From contig LCDG01000006.1 in NCBI GenBank assembly GCA_000998425.1, positions 1-55,376 of the forward strand: a stretch of 55,376 nucleotides of DNA, written 5' to 3'. The position numbers and the translations under genes were made by a program. Below the pieces are notes generated by a model. That model did not search any database, had not been told where the DNA came from, and saw nothing but the letters and a program-made list of their open reading frames with translations. This document shows, piece after piece, positions 8,367-17,350 of the stretch. The DNA comes from Candidatus Nomurabacteria bacterium GW2011_GWC2_42_20. GTDB lineage: Bacteria > Patescibacteriota > Minisyncoccia > Phycocordibacterales > UBA1550. Positions within the stretch are counted from its first letter, which is position 1. Each line of letters opens with the position of its first letter.

Positions 8367-9335
8367 ATGCTCGACTACAACATTACATTGCCATCGAAGC
8401 CAAAAGTTCTCTCTGAGGACGGTTTTAAGGGGAGTTACGAGATTGAAAGTCTTTATCCTGGATACGGTCACACTCTAGGTAACTCACTTCGTCGCATTAT
8501 TCTTTCATCACTTTTGGGTGCAGCAATCACCACAGTAAAGATTGATGGTGTTTCGCATGAATTTTCTACACTAAACGGTGTAAAGGAGGATGTTATTACA
8601 ATCCTTCTAAATCTAAAGAAAGTCCGCTTCAAGCTTTCTACAATGGATCCACAGACAATAACCCTTTCGGTTAAGGGTGCAAAAGATGTTACTGCAGGTG
8701 ATATTAAGGTTTCTGGCCAGGTGGAAGTTTTGAACGGAGATCAACATATTGCAACACTAACAGACAAGAACGCGTCACTCGATATTGAAATCGTTGTGGC
8801 AAAGGGCTTTGGGTACGTGTCAAAGGAGGTTCACCAGAAGGAAAAAGTCGATATTGGCACCATTGCTGTGGATGCGATTTTTACGCCAATTCGTCGTGTG
8901 AACTACGAAGTGGACAATATGCGTGTTGGCGACCGTACAGATTTTAATCGTTTGCGTATCACAGTAGAAACAGACGGCACAATCACTCCTCGTCGCGCAC
9001 TAGAGGCATCTATTGAAATTATGGTAAACCAACTCAAATCAGTTATTGGCTTCGTTGAGAAAGCAGAAGTAGAGGCAGAGGATACCTCAGATAAAAATGA
9101 GGAGAAACCTGCAAAAAGGGACACAGCTGACAATGATTTCCTAAAGACTCGTGTTGAGAACCTTGATTTGTCCACTCGCACAAACAATGCGCTTTCTAAC
9201 GCAAATATTCGCACAATAGGCGGTCTTGCGCGCAAAACAGAAGAAGACCTTCTTGAAATTGACGGTCTAGGGGACAAGGGTATTCAAGAGATCAAGCGCG
9301 CGCTTTCTGCTCACGACATAACTCTTAGGGCGTAA
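8367..9335 (+). CDS. rpoA: DNA-directed RNA polymerase subunit alpha
   Basis: 322 aa. The N-terminal dimerisation domain includes the YPGYGHTLGNSLRRIILSSL signature (about residues 30-49). A charged linker (residues 230-255) leads to the C-terminal DNA- and regulator-binding domain with two helix-hairpin-helix motifs (LSNANIRTIGGLARKTEEDL, IDGLGDKGIQEIKRAL). The intact C-terminal domain implies UP-element or activator contacts are possible. Gene order S4-alpha-L17 is the conserved alpha operon. Confidence 0.98.
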   Translation: MLDYNITLPSKPKVLSEDGFKGSYEIESLYPGYGHTLGNSLRRIILSSLLGAAITTVKIDGVSHEFSTLNGVKEDVITILLNLKKVRFKLSTMDPQTITLSVKGAKDVTAGDIKVSGQVEVLNGDQHIATLTDKNASLDIEIVVAKGFGYVSKEVHQKEKVDIGTIAVDAIFTPIRRVNYEVDNMRVGDRTDFNRLRITVETDGTITPRRALEASIEIMVNQLKSVIGFVEKAEVEAEDTSDKNEEKPAKRDTADNDFLKTRVENLDLSTRTNNALSNANIRTIGGLARKTEEDLLEIDGLGDKGIQEIKRALSAHDITLRA

Positions 9336-9360
9336 TTAATTTGAAATAAACACCACTATC

Positions 9361-9723
9361 ATGAAACATCATAAGTCGATTCGAAAATTTGGACGAGATC
9401 ACGCAGGGCGTATTGCACTCCTTCGCTCCCTTGCTCTTTCTCTTATTAAAACAGAACATATAGAGACTACTGAGGCTAGGGCCAAAGAACTTCGTCCTTT
9501 TGTGGAGAAGCTTGTGACACGTGGTGTAATGGCAGACCTTGCGTCTCGTCGTCTCATTATTTCACGCCTCGGTGGTGTGTCTGGGGAGGACGGAGCAAAG
9601 AAGCTTATTGATGAAATCTCGCCCCGTTACAAAGAGCGTGCCGGTGGGTATACACGCATTTTGAAGCTTCCTCGCCGTCAGGGAGACGCATCAAAAATGG
9701 CTGTTATTGAATTCGTGAATTAG
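9361..9723 (+). CDS. rplQ: 50S ribosomal protein L17
   Basis: 120 aa. The N-terminus MKHHKSIRKFGRDHAGRIAL and the block TTEARAKELRPFVEKLVT identify L17, which lies near the exit tunnel on the large subunit. The C-terminus GGYTRILKLPRRQGDASKMA is also typical. It follows rpoA by 25 bases. Confidence 0.98.
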   Translation: MKHHKSIRKFGRDHAGRIALLRSLALSLIKTEHIETTEARAKELRPFVEKLVTRGVMADLASRRLIISRLGGVSGEDGAKKLIDEISPRYKERAGGYTRILKLPRRQGDASKMAVIEFVN

Positions 9724-9795
9724 AAATTCTGAATCAGAAGATTCACGGCTTGGCCGCAGACTCTCGGACATAAACAATTATTAAATATTACTATT

Positions 9796-10140
9796 ATGAC
9801 ATACAAAATCGACGCAAAAGGAAAATCCGTAGGACGTGTTGCCACCGAGGCGGCAAGTGTCCTCATGGGCAAGACTTCGCCAGCATTTCAAAAGCATATC
9901 GCTGCTGACGTTGAGGTTGTAATCGAAAATGCATCAAAGGCAACAATTGCTCCTTCGAAGCTTGGCGAGGTGCACTCAAAGACGTACTCTGGTTACCCAG
10001 GCGGACTTCGCGAGCGTACAATCGGGTATACTATTGAGAAGAAGGGTTATGCTGAAGTTTTTTTACGAGCAATTTCTCGTATGATCCCTCGCAATCGTTT
10101 GCATAAGATCCGTATGAAGAATTTAAAAGTTACAGAATAA
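9796..10140 (+). CDS. rplM: 50S ribosomal protein L13
   Basis: 114 aa, shorter than the usual ~142. It has DAKGKSVGRVATEAASVLMG at the N-terminus, then KTYSGYPGGLRERTIGY, and ends with RMIPRNRLHKIRMKNLKV, matching the L13 fold with a shorter N-terminus and C-terminus. L13 is an early 50S assembly protein. It is followed after one base by rpsI, the conserved rplM-rpsI pair. Confidence 0.96.
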   Translation: MTYKIDAKGKSVGRVATEAASVLMGKTSPAFQKHIAADVEVVIENASKATIAPSKLGEVHSKTYSGYPGGLRERTIGYTIEKKGYAEVFLRAISRMIPRNRLHKIRMKNLKVTE

Positions 10141-10141
10141 T

Positions 10142-10606
10142 ATGACGACCAAAGATACTACAAAAGAAGAAGTAAAAGAGAAGGTTGTAAAGACTACTGC
10201 CGTAAAAAAAGCTGTTGCTCGTTATATTGAGGCAGTTGGTCGTCGCAAGACTTCAACCGCGCGTGTTCGTATTACAGAAGGCTCAAAAGAGTCTGTTATT
10301 GTAAACGACAAGGATGTTTCTACTTATTTTCCAACGCTTGAACTTCAAAAAATCGTTTCAGAGGCGATTGAAAAATCAAAAGTAGCCGGAAAGTTTGCTA
10401 TTACCGTGAAAGTTGTTGGTGGCGGAATTCACTCGCAAGCAGAAGCTCTTCGACATGGACTCTCTCGGGCACTTGTTACCTTTGATGAGGAGACAAGGAA
10501 GCGCTTGAAGAAACTTGGTTTCCTGAAGCGTGATCCACGCATGAAGGAGCGTCGCAAGTTTGGACTCAAAAAAGCACGTAAAGCCCCACAGTGGTCTAAA
10601 CGATAA
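10142..10606 (+). CDS. rpsI: 30S ribosomal protein S9
   Basis: 154 aa. The core begins YIEAVGRRKTSTARVRITEG and ends with the conserved tail RRKFGLKKARKAPQWSKR, whose terminal KR reaches the P-site tRNA. A charged Lys/Glu/Thr N-terminal extension of about 27 residues precedes the core. No Shine-Dalgarno sequence is seen; the ATG lies one base after the rplM stop, so translational coupling is likely. Confidence 0.97.
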   Translation: MTTKDTTKEEVKEKVVKTTAVKKAVARYIEAVGRRKTSTARVRITEGSKESVIVNDKDVSTYFPTLELQKIVSEAIEKSKVAGKFAITVKVVGGGIHSQAEALRHGLSRALVTFDEETRKRLKKLGFLKRDPRMKERRKFGLKKARKAPQWSKR

Positions 10607-10685
10607 TTATTAAATAAAAACAATGGGGGGCGATTACATAATGTAGTTTCCTCTCTTTTGTTTAATATGGTAGAATCAAATTTCT

Positions 10686-11318
10686 ATGGTAGACAATAAA
10701 CACGATATGAAAAATGATGAAATAGCCGAGGATGCACCTCAGGGGGTGTCACTTGACACAAATGATGATGATATGTATATTGACCCCGTGCAGTTTGAGA
10801 GTGAAGAGGATTTGGAGAATCCTGTGCTTGCAATGAAAAAACTCCGCGAGAAACTCAAGACATGTGAGAAGGAAAAGAAAGAGTATCTCGATGGATGGCA
10901 GAGGATGCGCGCGGACTTTGCAAATATAAAAAGGGATGAGGAGACTCGGCGCGGAGAGATGATAAAATTTGCATCGGAAGGCCTCGTTGAGGATCTTCTT
11001 CCAGTGCTCGATAGTTTCTCAATGGCCTTTGGAAACAAGGAAGCATGGGAAAAGGTAGATGCAAACTGGCGTAAAGGTGTTGAATATATTTACGCTCAAA
11101 TGTACTCTGTTCTTGAGTCGCGAGGGCTCACTGAGGTAGGAAAGGTGGGAGAGCCTGTTGACCCGAGAACCCATGTAGCGGTAGAGGAAGTTTCAGCGAC
11201 ATCAGAAAAGGATTTAAATACAGTTTCAGAAGTAATACAGAAGGGGTATCGCCTGCACAATAAAGTGATTCGCCCCGCAAAAGTGAAATCATTTGGCGGT
11301 ATTGAAAAGCAGAAATAA
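10686..11318 (+). CDS. grpE: Nucleotide exchange factor GrpE
   Basis: 210 aa. GrpE releases ADP from DnaK. An acidic N-terminal region (residues 1-50) is followed by a long coiled coil (about residues 55-95, KEYLDGWQRMRADFANIKRD) and the C-terminal beta domain with GVEYIYAQMYSVLESRGLTE and VIQKGYRLHNKVIRPAKVKS, both diagnostic. A possible extended -10 (TGgTAGAAT, 10668-10676) ends 9 bases before the ATG, again implying a very short leader. dnaK and dnaJ follow. No CIRCE element was found. Confidence 0.96.
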   Translation: MVDNKHDMKNDEIAEDAPQGVSLDTNDDDMYIDPVQFESEEDLENPVLAMKKLREKLKTCEKEKKEYLDGWQRMRADFANIKRDEETRRGEMIKFASEGLVEDLLPVLDSFSMAFGNKEAWEKVDANWRKGVEYIYAQMYSVLESRGLTEVGKVGEPVDPRTHVAVEEVSATSEKDLNTVSEVIQKGYRLHNKVIRPAKVKSFGGIEKQK

Positions 11319-11433
11319 AGTCGACTAATCGCTAGGTTACGAACTAGTAAGTTCGTGTTTCGGACATAAAAATTACTAAATTCACAGCTTGGACACATTA
11401 ATAGCCTCACTAACATAATCATACTAAACTAAT

Positions 11434-13329
11434 ATGGCAAAAATTTTAGGAATTGACTTGGGTACAACAAACAGCGCGGTTGCTATCATTGAGGGTGGTG
11501 AACCACGTATCGTTGAAAATATCGAAGGAGCACGCACAACACCATCTATCGTGGCAGTTTCAAAAAGTGGTGAACGCTTGGTGGGGCTTCTCGCAAAGCG
11601 CCAGGCTGTTACAAACCCACAGAATACGCTTTTTGGTATCAAACGTATGATTGGGCACACTTATGAAGATGAGGGTGTTCAGCGTGACAAAAAAACAGCT
11701 CCATTCGGAATAGAAAAATCTCCAACAGGTGGTGTTCTTGTGAAAATGGGTGATCGTCAGTATCGACCTGAGGAGATTTCTGCGATGGTACTTCAAAAGC
11801 TCAAGGCTGACGCGGAAGCAAAGCTTGGTGAGAAAATCACAGAAGCCGTTATTACTGTACCTGCGTATTTCAATGATTCACAGCGTCAGGCAACAAAGGA
11901 TGCTGGGCAGATTGCTGGTTTTGATGTTAAACGCATTATAAACGAACCAACGGCAGCAGCTCTTGCGTACGGTTTTAATAAAAAGAAGGATGAAAAAATA
12001 GTGGTCTACGACTTTGGTGGTGGCACCTTTGATGTGTCCGTACTCGAGGTTGGTGGCGATGTTATAGAGGTGAAGTCGACTGACGGTGATGTGCACATGG
12101 GCGGGGAAGACATTGACCAGAAGATTATTAAGCACATTGCGAGCGAGTTTAAGAAGGAGTCTGGTATCGATGTTTCTACAGACGTGATGGCTCTACAGCG
12201 CTTGAAGGAGGCGGCAGAAAAAGCAAAGCACGAGCTTTCTACAACAACAGAGGCCGAAATAAATATTCCTTTCATCACTTCAGGCTCAGACGGTCCAAAG
12301 CATCTCTTGCTCAAACTCTCTCGCGCAACTCTTGACGATCTTGCTCGCGAGTATATCGAAAAATCAATCGAAATCACAAAACGCGCAATCGCCGCATCAC
12401 CTTTCAAAAAAGAAGATATAAACGAAATCATTATGGTTGGTGGACAGACTCGCATGCCAGCTATTGTGAACGCTGTAAAGGAGCTCTTTGGTAAGGAGCC
12501 AAACCGTTCAATCAACCCAGACGAAGTGGTTGCTATTGGAGCTGCGATTCAGGCAGGAATCCTCCAAGGGGATGTAAAGGACGTACTTCTTCTTGATGTT
12601 ATTCCACTTTCTCTTGGAATCGAAACATTCGGTAATGTCGCAACAAAGCTTATTGAAAAGAATACAACAATTCCTGCATCACGTTCTCAGGTTTTCTCTA
12701 CTGCAGCAGACAATCAAACTTCGGTAGAAATTCACGTTGTTCAAGGCGAGCGCCCAATGGCTGCAGACAATAAATCCCTCGGTCGTTTTATCTTGGATGG
12801 TATTCCTCCAGCACACCGCGGTATGCCACAAGTAGAGGTTTCATTTGATGTTGACGCAAACGGAATTCTTCAGGTAAAAGCAAAAGAAAAAACTACCGGG
12901 AAAGAGCAATCAATTCGCATTGAAGCAAGCTCTGGGCTATCAAAAGATGATATTGCGCGTATGCAAAAAGAAGCGGAGATGAACGCGGAAGAAGATGCAA
13001 AGAAGCGCGAAAGTGCAGAGACAAAGAATATGCTTGAGCAGATGATTTACACTGCTGAAAAGGCGCTTCGTGATAATGGCGATAAGGTTCCCGCTGAAAT
13101 GAAGACAGCAGTTGAGAGTAAGATTGCTACTGCAAAAACAGCAAGCGCAGGATCTGATATTGAAGCTATGAAGAAGGCGTCTACAGAGCTTTCAGAAGAA
13201 CTTTCAAAAATTGGAGAGGAAATGATGAAAAGCGCAGAAGGTGCAAAAGCAGAAAGCACACCAGAAAATACGGGTAGTACAGAAGAAAAAGTACACGACG
13301 CAGAGTACAAGGAGGGAGAGGAGAAATAG
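11434..13329 (+). CDS. dnaK: Molecular chaperone DnaK (Hsp70)
   Basis: 631 aa ATP-driven chaperone. Nucleotide-binding signatures are intact: GIDLGTTNS (residues 5-13), the [16 protein letters not shown] block, and [13 protein letters not shown]. The substrate-binding domain includes LSLGIETFG and the [10 protein letters not shown]-like block. The C-terminal lid is Lys/Glu/Ala-rich. The 115-base gap to grpE holds no clear heat-shock operator. It is followed by an AT-rich heptad repeat and then dnaJ. Confidence 0.98.
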   Translation: MAKILGIDLGTTNSAVAIIEGGEPRIVENIEGARTTPSIVAVSKSGERLVGLLAKRQAVTNPQNTLFGIKRMIGHTYEDEGVQRDKKTAPFGIEKSPTGGVLVKMGDRQYRPEEISAMVLQKLKADAEAKLGEKITEAVITVPAYFNDSQRQATKDAGQIAGFDVKRIINEPTAAALAYGFNKKKDEKIVVYDFGGGTFDVSVLEVGGDVIEVKSTDGDVHMGGEDIDQKIIKHIASEFKKESGIDVSTDVMALQRLKEAAEKAKHELSTTTEAEINIPFITSGSDGPKHLLLKLSRATLDDLAREYIEKSIEITKRAIAASPFKKEDINEIIMVGGQTRMPAIVNAVKELFGKEPNRSINPDEVVAIGAAIQAGILQGDVKDVLLLDVIPLSLGIETFGNVATKLIEKNTTIPASRSQVFSTAADNQTSVEIHVVQGERPMAADNKSLGRFILDGIPPAHRGMPQVEVSFDVDANGILQVKAKEKTTGKEQSIRIEASSGLSKDDIARMQKEAEMNAEEDAKKRESAETKNMLEQMIYTAEKALRDNGDKVPAEMKTAVESKIATAKTASAGSDIEAMKKASTELSEELSKIGEEMMKSAEGAKAESTPENTGSTEEKVHDAEYKEGEEK

Positions 13330-13405
13330 AATATCGAATATAGAATATAGAATATAGAATGGGTGCAGAATTTGCATTCATTCAATATTCAATATTCAAC
13401 ATTCT
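13328..13405. repeat. GAATATA heptad tandem repeat with inverted partner between dnaK and dnaJ
   Basis: From 13328 about four 7-base units (GAATATA/GAATATC variants) run to 13361, ending GAATG. From 13375 to 13405 there are CATTCATTCAATATTC-type units, roughly the reverse complement with imperfections. It can fold as a long imperfect AT hairpin and fills the whole dnaK-dnaJ gap. Confidence 0.8.
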
Positions 13406-13409
13406 ACCC

Positions 13410-14465
13410 ATGAAAGACTATTACAAAACACTCGGTGTTCAAAAAAGCGCCTCACAGGACGAAATTAAAAAAGCGTTCCGTAAGCTCGCGCACCAACATC
13501 ACCCAGACAAGGGTGGCGATGCAGAAAAATTCAAAGAAGCAAGCGAGGCGTACCAGATTCTCTCTGATGAAAAAAAGAGAAAGGAGTATGACACATACGG
13601 TTCAGCAGGTCCTGGTCATGGTTTTGGAGGAGGTCAAGGAGGCTTTGACGCTTCTGGTTTCCAGGGTGGTCATGGTTTTGAAGGGGTAGACTTAAACGAC
13701 ATATTCGGAGATTTTTTTGGAGGTGGACGTAGGGAGCAAGCCCGACGTGGGCGTGATATTTCTGTCGATTTGGAGATCTCATTTTCTGAAGCAGTTTTTG
13801 GAGTTGAGCACAAGGTTCGTATTACAAAAACCTCAGCGTGCGATGTATGTCACGGCAGTGGCGCAAAACCTAATACAAAAACAAAGGAATGTGCAACATG
13901 TAAAGGTAAGGGCCGTATTCAGGAATCAGTACGTACTATTCTAGGTAATTTTGCCCAAGAGCGTGAATGTAGCGCATGTAATGGTTCTGGTAAAATCCCC
14001 GAAGAAAAATGCGTATCATGTAAGGGGGCTGGTGTGCTTCGCAAGGAAGAGCAGATTACGATTCGCGTACCTGCCGGCATTCAAAACGGAGAAACGGTGC
14101 GTCTAACAGGCGCTGGTGAAGCTATCAAAAATGGGAAGGCAGGTGATCTGTATGTGAGGATTCATGTTTCCGAGCACAAGGTTTTTAAGCGTGATGGATA
14201 CAATCTTGTTATGTCCCTAGTAGTAAGGCTCACAGATGCTATCCTAGGAGCGGAGTACCCAGTGCATACTCTTGACGGAGAAATTAAGCTCAAGATACCT
14301 AAAGGTGTTTCTTCTGGCGAAATTTTGCGTGTTCGTGAAAAGGGAATCCCCATTGACTCGAGGCGTCGTGGAGACCTGCTTATCAAGCTCGAAGTAAAAA
14401 CCCCAACAAAGCTTTCTCGTAAAGCCGAGAAACTTATTGAAGAATTACGCGGAGAGGGTGTATAA
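13410..14465 (+). CDS. dnaJ: Chaperone DnaJ (Hsp40, type I)
   Basis: 351 aa co-chaperone that stimulates the DnaK ATPase. The J domain (residues 1-65) contains the essential HPD ([10 protein letters not shown]). A Gly/Phe-rich linker follows. The zinc domain has four CxxCxGxG repeats ([32 protein letters not shown]). The C-terminal substrate-binding domains complete it. The ATG at 13410 gives the family start [10 protein letters not shown]; the longer frame upstream would translate the heptad repeat. Confidence 0.98.
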   Translation: MKDYYKTLGVQKSASQDEIKKAFRKLAHQHHPDKGGDAEKFKEASEAYQILSDEKKRKEYDTYGSAGPGHGFGGGQGGFDASGFQGGHGFEGVDLNDIFGDFFGGGRREQARRGRDISVDLEISFSEAVFGVEHKVRITKTSACDVCHGSGAKPNTKTKECATCKGKGRIQESVRTILGNFAQERECSACNGSGKIPEEKCVSCKGAGVLRKEEQITIRVPAGIQNGETVRLTGAGEAIKNGKAGDLYVRIHVSEHKVFKRDGYNLVMSLVVRLTDAILGAEYPVHTLDGEIKLKIPKGVSSGEILRVREKGIPIDSRRRGDLLIKLEVKTPTKLSRKAEKLIEELRGEGV

Positions 14466-14474
14466 TTGCACAGT

Positions 14475-15167
14475 ATGAATTTTTTCGCTATTACACCATT
14501 TTTACTGCAAACAATTGTATATCCACCAATGTGGATAGCCCTACATTTTTTTGCAAAAATTCGTGTGTATGGAATGAATAACCTCCACGGCTATAAACAT
14601 GGCATGATTTTTGCTGTAAATCACGCAAGTGAATTTGACCCTATCCTTATTCCAGCGACACTTAAACCGTTTTCGTCATTAATGCCGATGTTTTATCTCG
14701 CGCGCGAAAGAGCATTTTATGAAAAAAAGGGATTTATTAAGTTTTTTTATGGCGGCACTTTTTTTAAGCTTTGGGGTGCATATCCCGTTACTGTTGGAAC
14801 AGGGGATTACGAAGAAGCTCTCAAGCACCACATCAAAATCCTTGAACGCGGGAAGAGCGTGTGTATATTCCCAGAGGGGGGTAAAACGCGCGATGGGCAC
14901 ATTGGAGAGGGTAAGCCGGGGGTAGCGTATCTTCTTTGGCGCACGGGACGCCCGTTAGTCCCTGTAGCCATCCATGGTCATCATGGGATGGGCCCAAGTG
15001 ATTTTTTTGGCCGCACTCACTCAATATCTATTTCATACGGTAAACCAATTACACGTGAAGACCTTTTTGGTAATAATTGTGATCGTGTTCAGCCAACGCG
15101 TGAGGAACTTAAATCAGCTACCAGTGTTATAATGGCTCATATTAGAGCTATGTATAGAAGGATATAA
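14475..15167 (+). CDS. plsC: 1-acyl-sn-glycerol-3-phosphate acyltransferase (PlsC-like)
   Basis: 230 aa membrane-associated acyltransferase that would add the second acyl chain in phosphatidic acid synthesis. The catalytic HX4D motif is present as NHASEFD (about residue 52) and the substrate motif as FPEGGKTRDG (about residue 134). An N-terminal hydrophobic stretch anchors it. I prefer the ATG at 14475 to the TTG at 14466. It starts 9 bases after dnaJ, so it is probably co-transcribed. Whether the cell makes its own acyl chains cannot be judged from this window. Confidence 0.85.
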   Translation: MNFFAITPFLLQTIVYPPMWIALHFFAKIRVYGMNNLHGYKHGMIFAVNHASEFDPILIPATLKPFSSLMPMFYLARERAFYEKKGFIKFFYGGTFFKLWGAYPVTVGTGDYEEALKHHIKILERGKSVCIFPEGGKTRDGHIGEGKPGVAYLLWRTGRPLVPVAIHGHHGMGPSDFFGRTHSISISYGKPITREDLFGNNCDRVQPTREELKSATSVIMAHIRAMYRRI

Positions 15168-15170
15168 TTA

Positions 15171-15224
15171 GTACCCAAAATAAAAATCGCCTTCTTAAAA
15201 GGAGGCGATTTTTATTTTGGGTAC
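15171..15224. terminator. Bidirectional terminator, 22-bp perfect stem
   Basis: Arms 15171-15192 and 15203-15224 pair perfectly around a 10-base loop. The core is ATCGCCT/AGGCGAT with A/T runs on either side. It lies between the convergent plsC and cold-shock genes. Confidence 0.9.
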
Positions 15225-15239
15225 GTGTCCTTTTAAAGA

Positions 15240-15437
15240 CTATACACGTTCTACGTTTACTGCGCTCATTCCCTTAGGAGAGTCCTCAGTTTCAAAAGTA
15301 ACCTCATCACCCTCGCGAACATCATCAAATGATACGCCTACGAGTGAGTTAGCATGGAAGAAAAGATCCTTCTCCATACCTTCTGCTGTGATAAAACCAA
15401 AACCTTTGTCAGTAACCTTCTTAATTATTCCTTTCAT
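15240..15437 (-). CDS. Cold-shock protein (CspA family)
   Basis: 65 aa single cold-shock domain that binds single-stranded RNA/DNA. RNP1 is seen as KGFGFI (residues 11-16) and RNP2 as DLFFHANSL, where canonical proteins have VFVH. The C-terminus [10 protein letters not shown] is typical. It has a long AT-rich leader; the 240 bases between it and the divergent Hsp20 gene contain no other gene, and may hold its 5' UTR and both promoters. Confidence 0.95.
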   Translation of the reverse strand: MKGIIKKVTDKGFGFITAEGMEKDLFFHANSLVGVSFDDVREGDEVTFETEDSPKGMSAVNVERV

Positions 15438-15678
15438 AAAATTTATTTATTTAACCTACTAATATACAAAATATAGCGACAGACTACCAGTGTGTGAAAA
15501 TCGACATCTTCCTACAACCTATTCCTACTACTTTTGTGCAAACAGTTTAGCATACCTAAATATAAAAGTCAAGCTTGAAGATAGTGATAGTAAGAGTATC
15601 ATTGAAGTAAGACTTTAGCAATATAATACTGCCTGAAGCCTAATCATTACTCGTTCTTAATTATTTTATTAATAAAAT

Positions 15679-16095
15679 ATGGCTATCATAAAATGGGAAC
15701 CGTTTATAGATGTCGAGCGATTTTTTGAGGATTTTCCCGTGTCGTCATTAAAGGAGATCGGAACAGATTTGGCTGTTGATGTATACGATGAGGGGAGCAA
15801 TATTATTGCAAAGATGAATGTGCCTGGTGTTGACCCTGAGAAAATTAATGTAACAGTAGAAGACAACATGTTACGTGTTTCTGGCGCTCACGAGGAGGAA
15901 AAAGAAGAGAAGAAGAAACATTACTACCACAAAGAGATTAGAAAAGGTTCATTCGAGAGAGTCGTCTCGCTTCCGCAATTAGTTCTTAAGGATAAAGTTT
16001 TTGCAGAATACAAAAATGGCACATTGTTCATCACTCTTCCAAAAGCAAACGGCGAGGAGTCCTCGCATAAAGTTCAGGTTCAAGTAAAGAAATAA
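15679..16095 (+). CDS. Small heat-shock protein, Hsp20/alpha-crystallin family
   Basis: 138 aa ATP-independent holdase. The alpha-crystallin domain spans about residues 35-125: DVYDEGSNIIAKMNVPGVDP, VEDNMLRVSGAHEEE, a short charged loop with KKHYYHKEIRKGSFERVV, and the A-x-x-x-N-G-x-L motif (AEYKNGTLFITLPK). The short N-terminal arm and the C-terminus VQVQVKK complete it. A 48-residue ORF follows 1 base later. Confidence 0.95.
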   Translation: MAIIKWEPFIDVERFFEDFPVSSLKEIGTDLAVDVYDEGSNIIAKMNVPGVDPEKINVTVEDNMLRVSGAHEEEKEEKKKHYYHKEIRKGSFERVVSLPQLVLKDKVFAEYKNGTLFITLPKANGEESSHKVQVQVKK

Positions 16096-16096
16096 T

Positions 16097-16243
16097 ATGG
16101 GAAATAAAATAATTGTAGGCAAGGGTGGTGCTCCAAAAGGAGGGCAAAGAGGCAATCAGATGTACGGAGCACATAGCCTTTCAGCTGAACAAAAAAATGC
16201 AGCAATCAAGCCCGATAAAAAGAAAAAGAAATCAAATATATAG
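16097..16243 (+). CDS. Small basic hypothetical protein downstream of Hsp20
   Basis: 48 aa starting MGNKIIVGKGGAPKGGQRGN and ending with a lysine run (PDKKKKKSNI). It is not recognised. The ATG lies one base after the hsp20 stop and the frame ends just before a good terminator, so it is likely the last gene of that unit. Composition (Gly, Lys, Gln) suggests a disordered nucleic-acid-binding peptide, but this is only inference. Confidence 0.55.
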   Translation: MGNKIIVGKGGAPKGGQRGNQMYGAHSLSAEQKNAAIKPDKKKKKSNI

Positions 16244-16258
16244 ATTATAAAACCATCA

Positions 16259-16296
16259 ATACAAAAAGCGCTCAACTTTGAGCGCTTTTTGTATTG
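16259..16296. terminator. Terminator after the Hsp20 operon
   Basis: Near-perfect hairpin ATACAAAAAGCGCTCAA / TTGAGCGCTTTTTGTAT with a short loop, followed by TT. The 160 bases beyond it, up to the convergent peptidase gene, hold only small inverted repeats (for example AGCTATTTC/GAAATAGCT, 16377-16398) and no gene. Confidence 0.85.
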
Positions 16297-16456
16297 CTAG
16301 GCTCATTATCGCCAACAAGTTCAGAAGCTTGACCTGGCTAGTATTAAAAGCTAGCTCTAATTTAGCGTGTTATTTGAGCTATTTCTATTGAAATAGCTAC
16401 AACTCTGATGGCCCCCTGCTTGCAAACCGCTACGGCACAGCACATGTTCCACGAAC

Positions 16457-17350
16457 TCAATAGTTTATTCCTTGTTCGTAATGTTTTAATATCGCCTTAA
16501 TCCCGGCAAGATTTCTTTCCCACTCGACAGTCTCGTGAGTTTTGAGCTCAACAGTAATCGCTGGGATGTTTATTGAAGCAAGCCATCCTTCTACGTCACC
16601 GGAAACCTCATATGCGTCAAATGTTTTGATAGCCTTGTATCCAGACGCTTGGGAATACACATTCATAATATCGAGTGTTTTTGGAAGAATCCCATCCTCG
16701 CACTCTGATGCGTATACGGCGTTCGCTTTGCTGTGCCAGAAAATAGCGCCAGCGGGAGCGTATGTGGAAACAAAGTCTCGAATGGCCACAGCTTCTGGTT
16801 CCGAAAATGCACTTACCCCTGCGCTCACTACCTTGCTTTTCCAGGTGCTCTCCGGTTTCCATTTGCAGTCAAAATTTCGATTTATGTCCACCTCGTGCGC
16901 ATTGAAGCGCCCTGTTCCGTTTACTTGTTCTAGGGTTGGCACATCGCCGATTGCAAAGCGACCCTCTTTTTTGATTACACGGTATACGCCGTCTGGATTT
17001 GCAGAGGGAATCACGGCAACTGTTATATTTTTAGGAATTACGTCGAGATTTTCCTTTAGATAATCCATGAATTGATACAATAAAACCACGCTGTTCCATT
17101 CGTAACCGCCATGAATTCCCCCGACAAACATAAGGTGAGTTGGTCCCGCTCCGTACATGTATGCATCAATGTTTCTTCCTTCTACGGATTTGCCGATTAC
17201 CTTATGGACTGGGTAGGAAACAGCTGGTTCTCTCTGCGGTTCTGGTGTGATCTTTTCGCTTTGACTCGTTAGGATGAGTATGCCAATCGCGACGAGCACC
17301 ATAATAACACCAAGGATTGCAACGGTATTTTTTACACGGCGGTTCTTCAT
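16457..17350 (-). CDS. Membrane-anchored M14-family zinc carboxypeptidase (second of a tandem pair)
   Basis: 297 aa. An N-terminal transmembrane anchor (residues 8-28) places the enzyme outside the membrane. The M14 zinc-site motif HxxE is present as HGGYEW, followed by IPSANPDGV, the substrate-binding motif INRNF, and WHS for the third zinc ligand. The probable catalytic Glu is in VELKTHE. These peptidases trim peptides or peptidoglycan stems (MpaA-like), but the substrate is not shown by sequence. Its ATG shares one base with the stop of the upstream paralogue (TAATG), so translation is coupled. Confidence 0.8.
   Translation of the reverse strand: MKNRRVKNTVAILGVIMVLVAIGILILTSQSEKITPEPQREPAVSYPVHKVIGKSVEGRNIDAYMYGAGPTHLMFVGGIHGGYEWNSVVLLYQFMDYLKENLDVIPKNITVAVIPSANPDGVYRVIKKEGRFAIGDVPTLEQVNGTGRFNAHEVDINRNFDCKWKPESTWKSKVVSAGVSAFSEPEAVAIRDFVSTYAPAGAIFWHSKANAVYASECEDGILPKTLDIMNVYSQASGYKAIKTFDAYEVSGDVEGWLASINIPAITVELKTHETVEWERNLAGIKAILKHYEQGINY

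Noticed and set aside
10686-13329. CIRCE heat-shock operator near grpE or dnaK
   Set aside because: I searched the upstream gaps by eye for TTAGCACTC-N9-GAGTGCTAA and found nothing similar.
16299-16456. Possible structured RNA in the gap after the Hsp20 terminator
   Set aside because: Only short inverted repeats are visible and no recognisable RNA family fits.
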